A stretch of 64,000 bases of DNA from Effrenium voratum (lineage: Eukaryota > Sar > Dinophyceae > Suessiales > Symbiodiniaceae), in the NCBI GenBank assembly GCA_963377175.1, contig CAUJNA010001611.1:1-64000 (forward strand). The letters run 5' to 3'. This document shows positions 1-8,440 of the stretch, piece after piece (positions within the stretch are counted from its first letter, which is position 1; every line of letters begins with the position of its first letter). A program made the position numbers and the translations under genes. The notes beneath the pieces are model-generated. The model did not search any database. It was not told where the DNA came from and worked only from the letters and a program-made list of their open reading frames with translations.

Positions 1-252
1 CTTCTTGGAGCCTTCCTGATCCACGTCCATGTCGTCCTTCTTCTTCTCCGTCACGGACAGTTTCCCAATGTCAGGAAGGGTCACATCATCATCCTTTCCT
101 GACCCGGCGCCCCTATCGGGGGCCGGCTCGGTCCTCGGTTGCCCCGAAGAGCTCGCCCCAGGATCCACGTCGCCCTCGTCGTCCACATGTGGTCGCTTTC
201 CCCCCACGATCTTCGTCTTCGGCTTCAGCGGGACAGCGACACCTCCAGCCAT
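1..252 (-). CDS. Extra 3' coding region of the retroelement, last visible segment (partial)
   Basis: An open minus-strand frame begins at an ATG at 252 (MAGGVAVPLKPKTKIVGG...) and stays open to base 1, so the protein continues outside the window. It overlaps the end of the previous frame (stop at 225) and looks like its continuation after a one-base shift. The visible residues are Lys-rich and then acidic with Ser and Gly, and look disordered. No domain is recognised. Function unknown. Confidence 0.5.
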   Translation of the reverse strand, partial: MAGGVAVPLKPKTKIVGGKRPHVDDEGDVDPGASSSGQPRTEPAPDRGAGSGKDDDVTLPDIGKLSVTEKKKDDMDVDQEGSKK

Positions 253-842
253 ATGGTGTCCAGGCCAAGTGGCTCCTTCAGGGTCATCCTCGAACCATGA
301 TTTCCGATGATCTCCTTCCTATCGGAAGTAGACCCCGAATGGGACAACGCTGATACGTGGGACAGCATGATCTCCGCCGCTGATTGCGCCAGCGTATCGG
401 ACATCTGCTCCCTTGTCGGGATAGTCCGCAGCTCCGGAGCGAGGTGACCGGCAATCATGCTGAAAGGCGCAGTCCCCAACCGCTTGCCCAACACCGCCTC
501 GTTCAGCGCGTTGAAGTACTTCTGCAGCTTCTCCAGCATCGCCGTCGCCGCCATCAGCTGGGGATGGAACATGGGCATCCGCCACGCGCGCCCAAGGGCG
601 CAATCCACGTGCGATGCGATCGTAGTGATCGTCCCTACCAGCAAGTGCGATGATGCAATCTCCGGCACCCAAGTCGGGTCGTCCAAAGGAATGCATTGTC
701 CTGTCTGCGCGTTCAGCAAGGTGGCCCTCACTCCCGGTGCTCGAAGACAATCATACGCCCTTCGGGTCACTAACGACACCACGAACCATGTAATCATCCC
801 GATCGGGCATATCTGCCCAGTCCCCCGGAGGTGCTCGCCCAT
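225..842 (-). CDS. Extra 3' coding region of the retroelement, segment 4
   Basis: About 175 residues of this frame (from about 755 down to 225) look genuine: the sequence carries on from the block ending at 751, whose last residues SDPKGV are followed in this frame by YDCLRAPGVRATLLNAQTG. It contains a predicted helical stretch (MLEKLQKYFNALNEAVLGKRL) and no recognised domain. The first ~30 codons of the frame overlap the preceding block and are a shadow. The stop at 225 probably reflects another shift, because a second open frame starting at 252 continues leftwards. Function unknown. Confidence 0.55.
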   Translation of the reverse strand: MGEHLRGTGQICPIGMITWFVVSLVTRRAYDCLRAPGVRATLLNAQTGQCIPLDDPTWVPEIASSHLLVGTITTIASHVDCALGRAWRMPMFHPQLMAATAMLEKLQKYFNALNEAVLGKRLGTAPFSMIAGHLAPELRTIPTREQMSDTLAQSAAEIMLSHVSALSHSGSTSDRKEIIGNHGSRMTLKEPLGLDTIWLEVSLSR

Positions 843-1440
843 GATGGTACTTCGCCTGAATGTCCTGCCTCATCCCTAACGGGATATGGGCAGCCTCGGA
901 CGCCACCTTCTTCATGTTCCATTGCTGATCACCCCACGGCGTAGACTTCCGATCTCGAGGATTGATGTACTCCTGATCGATCCTCCCAGCAGCTCGGGAA
1001 GCATCCAACGCCCCGTACATGAAATCGTTATGTACGGCTCTCTCCAACACCGCATTCCACTCGCTATCGCGATTCGGGAACACAATGTGGCTAGTCTCGT
1101 TCGCCTTCCTCCACTCCTCCGCGGTAACCCGCTCTTGAGTGATTGCCTTGTTTCTGATCACGGCATAGATGAAGGGCTCACCAGCCTCCCTAGCCAGGAT
1201 ATGCTGAACGATGAACCTCCTATTCGACCTGCTCTCCGCCGGTCTTGCCGATGTCCGCGAGCCCCTCGTGGATTGATAGGAACTATGCTCACGGTGATGC
1301 CGAACTTCCGCTGACTTCAGCTCGGGCGCCTCCGGGTACGGCGTGTTCGCATAATTGTGTATGCCCCCTCGAGACTCCTGGGTAGAAGCCGCCTTCGGGG
1401 TCGCTGCAGTATCCCGCAGGTCCCCGTCGTCGTCCGTGTA
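751..1440 (-). CDS. Extra 3' coding region of the retroelement, segment 3
   Basis: A minus-strand frame is open from about 1440 to a TGA at 751 without needing an internal start. It begins with a low-complexity stretch (YTDDDGDLRDTAATPKAAST), passes through PYPEAPELKSAEVRHH and an Arg/Ser-rich section, and then becomes globular-looking (FIVQHILAREAGEPFIYAVI, then AEEWRKANETSHIVFPNRDSE). The block on its right (1317-3008) changes frame near 1450 and the one on its left near 755, so this is a middle piece of one long protein rather than a separate gene. No family is recognised. Confidence 0.55.
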   Translation of the reverse strand, partial: YTDDDGDLRDTAATPKAASTQESRGGIHNYANTPYPEAPELKSAEVRHHREHSSYQSTRGSRTSARPAESRSNRRFIVQHILAREAGEPFIYAVIRNKAITQERVTAEEWRKANETSHIVFPNRDSEWNAVLERAVHNDFMYGALDASRAAGRIDQEYINPRDRKSTPWGDQQWNMKKVASEAAHIPLGMRQDIQAKYHHGRAPPGDWADMPDRDDYMVRGVVSDPKGV

Positions 1441-3085
1441 CTTCGGAGCATAGGAGATTGGCCAACAGGTTCTCGAGCCCTGCGTTCCTCCCTAACGGGC
1501 GATGCCGCTCGCTTTGCCGCAGGCGATTCCACCGACGGCTCTGTCGTAGTCGTAGTGGCCTGAGGCACCTCAGCTTCCCTACCGGGAGTCTCCTCCTCAC
1601 CTGCAGCGGGAACCTCGGCTTCCTTCTCCGGCTCCATCTCAACGTCTCCGGTGGACTCTAACACCTCGGACTCGGTCGGATCCCCACCATCGTTGAAGGT
1701 ATCCGTAGGGAGATCGACCCCTTCCCTATCGGGTAGGAGATCATCGACCTCGGCGGAGCCACCCGTGTTCTCCTCCTCCATCGTCGCCCTAGGCGTTCGA
1801 AGATTCGATGACCATCGATTCCCAACTTCGGTCGCCGTGACCTGAGGTGAAGAAACCCTCGGACTCCGAGGTGGGTTCGGCGGAGACTTTGGTCTCACCG
1901 ATGCCAGCATCTCCTTCGTGACTAACGCCTTAGGAGGTGCTTTCGGGGCAGCGGTCTGACCTCCCGCATGCTGACCTGCGTCAGATGATTGCCCACCAGG
2001 AGTAACGCCTACCGGCGGTCCTCCCAGAGCGGCACCTGTCATGTCGACATCCTCAGACTCAGACATCGATCCGCCATCGCCCATCTTCGAAGAAGTACCC
2101 TCCTTCAGAAGCTTGAGGATGTTGTCCCTGATGTGCAACGTAACAGAACCAGACCATGTAGTCCTAGTCAGGGAGAAAAAGTCCGGGACAGCCGCGAGGT
2201 AGGGCGGCACCACAGCCCATGCTCTTTGGACCGGCCGATTCCTGCCGTAGCTGTCAACTTCACTCCCCCATGACACAGCGTCCGCTGAAACCACTGGGAT
2301 CAGGTTCGCACGGAGATCGCCCATCCTATACTGGATCTCCTTAGTCATGTGAACCCCTTGGTCGCCCTCTCGATCTAACGATCGCCCCGGGCCGCAAACC
2401 ATCACCTTGACCTTGGTGTTGAGCGCGACCAGCGACTCCACGTCCTTACTCCACACGGTTGCCGCGTCGCTTCTGGCCCTCCATGCGTTCCTCTCCCACC
2501 TATACAGGTAGGAGCCACGGAGACCAAAGACATACAGGTCATGCTTGGCGGCATCCGCGTTGCCGTATTTCTGGACGCAGTCGTCCGTCCGCTTGTCCAT
2601 CAGCTCGTACGCCTTGTCGACCATCATCCGAAGGGATGTCTCCTCGTTATCACGAGTGCTGGTCACGTAATGCACCTCATAGTTCCTGAACGGTCGGTGA
2701 TCTGGGGAACCCCTCAATCGATCGTTCTTTGTCCTGCACTTGAGGATGTCCTCCGCCAACGTTGCTGGGTCCATCCCTTTGTTGAACGTCTGATCCAGCA
2801 GGTAGAACACAGTTGCATCCGGAGCCGCGGACTCCTCTTTGAACACCGGAGGACCGTATCCGGCCGCCAAGGCCGCAGCAATCCTCACCGCAGCGCCCGT
2901 CCCACTAGCCGCCAAACACCGAAGCAAGATTACCATCTTGTCTTGGTAGCGACTCATTTCGTGCAGCACGATGGATGGGTAGATAGACAGCATCACATCC
3001 GCTAACACGGCAGCTGCCCATGCGTCCCACTGCCTCTCCAGTTGTAGTATCCTCCCCTCGGCAGCTCCACTGTTGGCGGGACGAC
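1317..3085 (-). CDS. Extra 3' coding region of the retroelement, segment 2
   Basis: Listed as an open frame from a GTG at 3008, but the same frame is open and protein-like upstream to about 3085 (reading AAEGRILQLERQWDAWAAAV before the GTG), so it continues the ART-like block after a shift. About the first 330 residues look folded (LDQTFNKGMDPATLAEDILK, LYVFGLRGSYLYRWERNAWR, KVKVMVCGPGRSL). The remainder is long, Pro/Glu/Ser-rich and probably disordered; near 1450 the true frame moves to the next block. No Pfam-level family is recognised. Extra genes after pol occupy the env-like position of retroelements, but no signal peptide or membrane segment is visible. Confidence 0.6.
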
Positions 3086-4930
3086 CTTTCCACTCCTGAT
3101 TAGGCGCATCACCTTCCTAGCTTGCTCAAAACACTCAAGCTCCCTCGGGAAGAGAGCACCCCGACCAACGGCCTTTGCCTCGTCCTTGATCTCGGTAAGG
3201 TATCCCTTCGTGAGGGTGAGCTCAAACGTTTCACCCCGGATGGCCTCAAACATGTTCGACTTCGGCACGATCCTGGCGAATAGTGCCCCACCTTCCGCCT
3301 CGGCAGCCTGAGGGGTCCCTGGAGCAGCACGCGTGTTCTCCTCTTCAACGGATAGACCTATCGGTCCCATGTAGTTCTCAGGGAAGAACTTGTGCATAGC
3401 CCACACGACCGATGGAGCATGCGGATTCCATTCAACGAACGGGTTGTAGTACTGCAGGGTGCTATCGCCTCCTGAGTTGCACAGCTCCACATATTGTGAG
3501 TCCGCCGCAGGCTTCTCGAGCTTGATGCAGATTCCACAGATTCCCAGCCTAGCGTTCGGGAACACTCGCTGGGCTCCTCTCTTGACGCCCTTCAGGTGGG
3601 GATTGTCGCTGAACAGGTTCTCGGACTCATCCGGTTGCGCAATGCAAACCGCGACCCTCGCCCACGTATTCTGACCGTAGTGCGACAGAGTGCTGTATCC
3701 CAGGGCCTCAACCGCCTTCAAAGATGTCCACACACCTACCGCTTCATCGCTCGCGGTGGACGCAGTAACCTGCATACCACCCAGAATGCTCCACAATGAG
3801 GATTGCGAAGTTCCATGGATAAGGACCTTTTCAGTGTCCGTCTGGCCCTTGAAATTGATGGCCAAATCGAAGAATGCCCATCCGTCGTCGGGACCAATTT
3901 CCACATCAGTGGCACTCGCCGGGTTCTTAGGCGAGATCCTCAACACCTGTCTATGGTCCCAGTCAAAGGCATCATGCAAGGATGTGATCACACCTGACAT
4001 CTGTCCCATCGCGTGCAGGTACCCCCGCATTCCTGGCTTATCAGCCGTCGCGAACTCCTTGACCGACGGGACCGACGAAAGCCTCCGTCCTGAGGAACAT
4101 CTAACGATCTCCTCCCTGTTTCTCCCTTCCGTCAGCATCATCGCGTCCACGACCACCTCCGGAGGAGTGAACAGTGCGTTCGGCCTCTCGCTCATCCAGG
4201 CACGGATTGCGTTGAAATGGTGCTCCGCATCACCGAAATCATCTCCACTATACAGAGGGTGATCTCCGAATGCCGCCTCTGCCTGATCAGCGACCGCCTT
4301 TACCAAGGCAGTCTGCGGGTGAACCGTCTTCCACTCCGGCCAGGCTTTCGGCTCTCCAGCCCACATTCCTCCGCATGGTTCAGCTGCCGGCTCCGTACTG
4401 CTATCCATGGGTAGCGCACTCTTGCCACTTTCAATGCTCTCCTCAAAAACGAACGCGATATGGTAGGGAAGCAAGAAAGCAGGGTCCGTCGGAACCGCAG
4501 CGCAGAGGATGGCCGCCAAGTGCACGGCGTTCATCTCCGTAACCTCCACTCCCCGGCGCTTCATTTCCGCCACTATCGCAGCAGTCCTGACCGCCCGGTA
4601 CCGGATCAGCTTTTCATGGTCCGTCACCGGCATGTGGGACTTGTCAAGCTTGTCCTTGCTGATGTGGGATACTCTGCCAACCAGTTCGTCGAACCTCGCG
4701 GCACTGTCATCCTCAATCAGCTGATCAGCCTTCTCCATATCTGGATCAATCGTGGTGAACTTCGGATCCTGTCCCCTAAACCCCTTAATCGTCCACTCGC
4801 GGTACCCCGCAAACAAACAACTGGCCACAGCCTTAGGCTTCTCCATACCCAGGCCCATCTCCAGGTCCCAGGACGGTCGCGGAGGCGTCGCCATGCAGCG
4901 CCCCAGGCCCATTCCGCCAGCTGCCGCCAT
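3002..4930 (-). CDS. Extra 3' coding region of the retroelement, segment 1, possible ADP-ribosyltransferase-like domain
   Basis: A 642-codon frame with an ATG at 4930 (MAAAGGMGLGRCMATPPRPS), the best candidate start of the post-pol protein. The N-terminal half is Ala/Glu-rich and helical. Around residues 365 to 520 the pattern KVLIHGTSQSSLWSILGGM, then GVWTSLKAVEALGYS, then a beta-rich stretch WARVAVCIAQ recalls the H-G-T and Y-containing strands of PARP/ART-fold ADP-ribosyltransferases, where the His comes from an HGT motif. This assignment is an inference from short motifs; the third (Glu) site cannot be placed. The final ~25 residues before the stop at 3002 are off-frame: the true reading shifts near 3085 into the next block. 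An unrelated fold is quite possible. Confidence 0.55.
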   Translation of the reverse strand: MAAAGGMGLGRCMATPPRPSWDLEMGLGMEKPKAVASCLFAGYREWTIKGFRGQDPKFTTIDPDMEKADQLIEDDSAARFDELVGRVSHISKDKLDKSHMPVTDHEKLIRYRAVRTAAIVAEMKRRGVEVTEMNAVHLAAILCAAVPTDPAFLLPYHIAFVFEESIESGKSALPMDSSTEPAAEPCGGMWAGEPKAWPEWKTVHPQTALVKAVADQAEAAFGDHPLYSGDDFGDAEHHFNAIRAWMSERPNALFTPPEVVVDAMMLTEGRNREEIVRCSSGRRLSSVPSVKEFATADKPGMRGYLHAMGQMSGVITSLHDAFDWDHRQVLRISPKNPASATDVEIGPDDGWAFFDLAINFKGQTDTEKVLIHGTSQSSLWSILGGMQVTASTASDEAVGVWTSLKAVEALGYSTLSHYGQNTWARVAVCIAQPDESENLFSDNPHLKGVKRGAQRVFPNARLGICGICIKLEKPAADSQYVELCNSGGDSTLQYYNPFVEWNPHAPSVVWAMHKFFPENYMGPIGLSVEEENTRAAPGTPQAAEAEGGALFARIVPKSNMFEAIRGETFELTLTKGYLTEIKDEAKAVGRGALFPRELECFEQARKVMRLIRSGKVVPPTVELPRGGYYNWRGSGTHGQLPC

Positions 4931-5225
4931 GCGTCAGCAGGTTCAGGCCACCGGCCACGGAACCACGGAGGAACCGGGAACCCAGCCTACCGGCCAGAAT
5001 TCCCCTGTCCCTCAGAAGGCTCAGCCTACCGGCCAGAGACCCTCTCCCTAAAACAAGAACCTAAAAGATGGATAGTTGACTGAATCCGTCCTTCACCAAG
5101 CAGAAGAAAAACCTAAGTGACAGGCATAACTGCCTCATGCTTCAGTTCTGGTCAGTAAGCGCACTGAGTCGCCTGTGAATGTGGTGCGGTTGCCCGCGGT
5201 GTGAGCCAACTTGATCAAGCAAAAG
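4931..5225 (-). other. Noncoding spacer between pol and the extra ORF
   Basis: No convincing reading frame. It holds two copies of CAGCCTACCGGCCAGA, 39 bases apart (4983 and 5022), each containing a GCC-TACC-GGC hairpin, and a perfect AGGCA-TAAC-TGCCT hairpin at 5122-5135. The mini-hairpin family therefore also occurs outside coding sequence. It could serve as an internal leader or as the acceptor region for a second trans-spliced mRNA; nothing proves this. Confidence 0.5.
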
Positions 5226-6757
5226 CTACGCGGCAACGAAGTTGTTCAACCACTTCCCAACAGCAAGCAATCGGTCGTGCTGAGAGAGAGTATCCCCTCC
5301 TCGCATCTTGCAAGTACTCCAAACTGAATTGAAAGACTTAGAAGAAAAGCACCTGAACACAATCCCATGCCTCTTGAGACCACATTGGCAAGCGCAAACA
5401 GACCTGCAATCAAACCCATGCGTGGTGGCGATTCCTTCAACCTCACCTTCCTTCAAGATATTACATTTGGGTCGGTAGAGAATGATCGGAACACATCCAC
5501 TGGTCCGAGCATCACAAGCCAAGTTGAACCTTTGCCTAACGGCAGCCTCGGTCCTATCCCTGAGCTGTCTGGTCTGTCCCCACTTCCCAGTCCTGGAATC
5601 AACCCTATCGGGTGCAAGATCATTAAGAACAAGCACAACATAACAAAGGCTATCGCCTTCAATCCTACCAGACCGTATGATGTGATTCCTGTAACCAGGA
5701 GCAACTTGAAGCGTGACAACCCTGCAAAGATCACTATACGCAAGAACTCCGGCTATCGCCTGGTCCGCAATGATAGTTTTCTCGCATCTTTTCCCTCCTT
5801 TTTCCTCGTCAATCACGATTCCCTCGTACTCAGAGAGTAACCTCTCAATGAGCCGATTGAAACCGGATTTTGCACCTGATTCCATGCGTACCCCCCCAAG
5901 CGGGGGCAGTCCAGGAGCGGCAGGGGGCTTAAGACAGGGTTGGGTGGGTTGGGCCAAATATTCCTGCAGGTATCCCGGCAGGAACATACCAAGGGTGTGC
6001 AGATTTCTATTCCACACGACCTTGTCAATGCAGGCCTTAGTGAAAATGTCTGCACCTTGGTAGTGAGACGGGCACGCAACGAACCGAAAAATTCCATCAC
6101 TAAAACGTTCGTTGAGCCACGAGATGTCAATGCGCTGCGTCCTTGACATATAGCGCGTGTTGGGATTATTCCCAGTTATAACGATCCGGCACGCTGATTC
6201 GTTATCCTCCAGCACGTTGATAATAAACGGCTGGGTCTCCTTTCCTTTCCCAATTGCGTGCTGCCAGAGGGTAGCTAACGCCATTCCCTCCTTGGACACT
6301 CCATGGTCGAGAGCAACAATCTCCGCTTCAGGAGTTGACTTCGAAACGGAAGTCTGTTTCTTACTTACTCCAGTGATGGGCATGTAGGTCCTAGGACCCA
6401 CAAGGCAAATAAGCACTCCCGACGTGCTCTTGGAATCAGTACGATCCCCAGCCAGATCCGCATCACAGTAAGCAACCAACTCAATGAACTCTGGACTATC
6501 GCCCACCCAACCGTACAAATGAAGATCGAGCGTGGAGTTCACATATGAGATTAACCTGTGGAGCTTGCGGTCACAAAGATGATTCCACTTCGTGACCCGG
6601 CTGGCTAACGCCTGCACGGGACGAATTAGGTCATATCTGCCCATCCGAGCTCCGTAGAGAACCTTCATCAGCACCGCCGCCGCGTCATCTCCGAGGCATC
6701 CTGGCTGCGCATTGACGGTCTCCATGTCCATCGCCTGGTTGAAGAGCTTGTCAAATC
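5226..6757 (-). CDS. Copia polyprotein: end of RT connection, RNase H and C-terminal tail
   Basis: After a frame change near 6757 the sequence reads LFNQAMDMETVNAQPGCLGD and enters a copia RNase H. The conserved acidic signature is AYCDADLAGDRTDSKSTSGV, followed by SKSTPEAEIVALDHG (catalytic Glu), LEDNESACRI (Asp) and RTQRIDISWLNERF; the usual copia form of the last motif is HIDIRxHFxRE, so its His is missing. GADIFTKA is the typical copia C-terminal motif. RNase H removes the RNA strand during reverse transcription. About 250 residues of unrecognised tail follow, including a Pro-rich spacer, before the stop at 5226. The frame is otherwise open, so this piece looks recently functional. Confidence 0.88.
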
Positions 6758-8190
6758 AGGATTGACGGAATTCTCGTCAAACTCCGGCTTGCTCTCGTCC
6801 AGGAACGGAGTTTCAACCTTCTGCAGCTTCTTCGGGTACTTTCCCTGACACAGCTCAAGGTATCTATCGACACATGCCTGCATGAAGCTGCTCTCGCTGT
6901 ACTTGATGAACCTTATCGTGGTTTCCGGCTTGGGGATGTCCTTAGAGAGTAACCCCTCAGGACCAAACCTCAAGTCGGGTTGCTCCTTATCAGGAGGATT
7001 GCTGACCGTCCACGCCAGTCTCGGGTCAAAGTGACCCTTGACCACCTGTTGCGTGAATTCGTGCTCGCAGCCAAGATATCTCTTGAGCTGCCTTGGTTCC
7101 TCCATCTTGATGACCTTCGAGATCAGCGCCCATCCTTCTGCGATGTTCTTCGCCGGCCCACTCATCTTGAAGTCATCCACGTGCACGACAAGGAAGAGGT
7201 CGAGCTCCTCATGCCTAAACACGCTGGCCCAGTCCTTCACCTTGACGTATCCGACTTTCTTCAGCATTGCCTCGCAGTGTTGTTCCCAAAAGGTACCAGC
7301 GTCCGGATGCCCATATAGTGCGAGCACGAGAACAACGACTGGATCCTTGTATCTGGGATTTCCGCTGCCGTCGAACCACTCAGGTGGCCACTGGTCACGA
7401 GGAATCCTCACCCAAGTCTTCTTTCCCTTCAAGCGGGCCTGAGTATATGCAGACTCCCCATCACTGACTTCCAGGAGATTCCCTGGGAGTAACCCGTGAG
7501 CATCACCCATTTTACCCGCCGCCATAGTAGCGGGGCAGGAGGTGTTCTCGGAGAACAGGGCCCAATGCCCGATCTCATCACGGACGAAACATCCCTCGAA
7601 CACGACTCGCCCTTTATATTTGCGATTTGGATCGTCCTCCGGCAGCTCGTGATTCTTCTCGACACAAATGTCGAAAATTCTACCAACATGGATCTTCTCC
7701 CCTTCCTTACGTGCCTTGGCTGCAACATCATGCCACTCTTGGACGGTTGACAAGTCCCAGCATCCTTGCGAAGTTAACTTGTCCCATTCCTTCTGAAGAG
7801 CGGCCTTAGCCTTGGCATTTCCAGCTTGTTCCTTCTTGTTCACTGGCCTAGCGACACAAGCGTACAAGGGAGGAAAGACACCCGAGCTCTTTGGCCGGTG
7901 AGATAGGGATATCTCCCCCCTGGGCATAGAGAACTCAAAGGTCTTTCCATCAGATCCAATCGTGGGGGCAGCAGCAGCTATACCAGTGCTTCCGAAACCC
8001 GCGGATCCCCTATCGGTTCCCCGCTTGGCTTTCCTAGGGACGATCGACGCGTCGATGAGCATAACACGCTCCAGTACGATCTGCGCAATGCGGTCCCCAG
8101 GATTCACGATGAGGTCCTCATCCCCATGATTAAAAAGGATGACCTTGATCTCTCCGTCGTAGTCGGGATCAATGACCCCACCGCCTAGCG
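6668..8190 (-). CDS. Copia polyprotein: dUTPase C-terminal half and reverse transcriptase
   Basis: The frame is protein-like from about 8190. It opens with dUTPase motif 3 (GGVIDPDYDGEI), then NPGDRIAQ (motif 4) and DRGSAGFGSTG (motif 5). A linker leads to a copia RT (RVT_2): YKGRVVFEGCFVRDE, SDGESAYTQARLKGKKTWV, VVLVLALYGHPDAGTFWEQH and the catalytic LFLVVHVDDFKMSG near residue 309. It should synthesise element cDNA from RNA, with the attached dUTPase hydrolysing dUTP to limit uracil incorporation. The last ~30 codons before the stop at 6668 are off-frame; the true reading changes near 6757. The GTG at 8107 is not a likely translation start, because dUTPase continues upstream. Confidence 0.92.
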
Positions 8191-8440
8191 ATCCTGTTCT
8201 TCACGGCTAGTCCTGACCTGGGAGCTATCCTAGCATATACCCCAGCGGGCATCTCTATCGAGATTCCGGTGTTGACCAAGCCTGACCCCCCCGCGGGAAT
8301 ACATGCTCCCTCAGAGGCATAGGTATCCAAACCCGCACTTCCCGAAGTAGCCCGCGTCGGGATCTTGGCAGCCTCACTGTCAAGACTGACGTACAAGGTA
8401 TTCGGCTTCTTCTTCCATCGCTGTTCAACCGGGTCAACCT
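8050..8440 (-). other. Complete five-motif dUTPase domain spanning a frameshift
   Basis: Motif 1 AGLDTYA, motif 2 PRSGLA and motif 3 GVIDPDYDGEI, then motif 4 GDRIAQ and motif 5 RGSAGFGSTG, all in order on the minus strand. They match the trimeric dUTPase family (dUTP to dUMP plus pyrophosphate), including the motif 3 Asp-Tyr pair and the Gly-rich nucleotide-capping motif 5. Motifs 1 and 2 are in one frame and 3 to 5 in another; the switch at about 8185 is a net one-base change within ATCGCTAGGCGGTGGGG. Every key residue is still present, so the break is recent, a sequence error or a recoding site. Confidence 0.9.

Noticed and set aside
1..4930. Extra retroelement ORF as an envelope glycoprotein
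   Set aside because: No signal peptide, transmembrane segment or cleavage site is visible; only its position is env-like.
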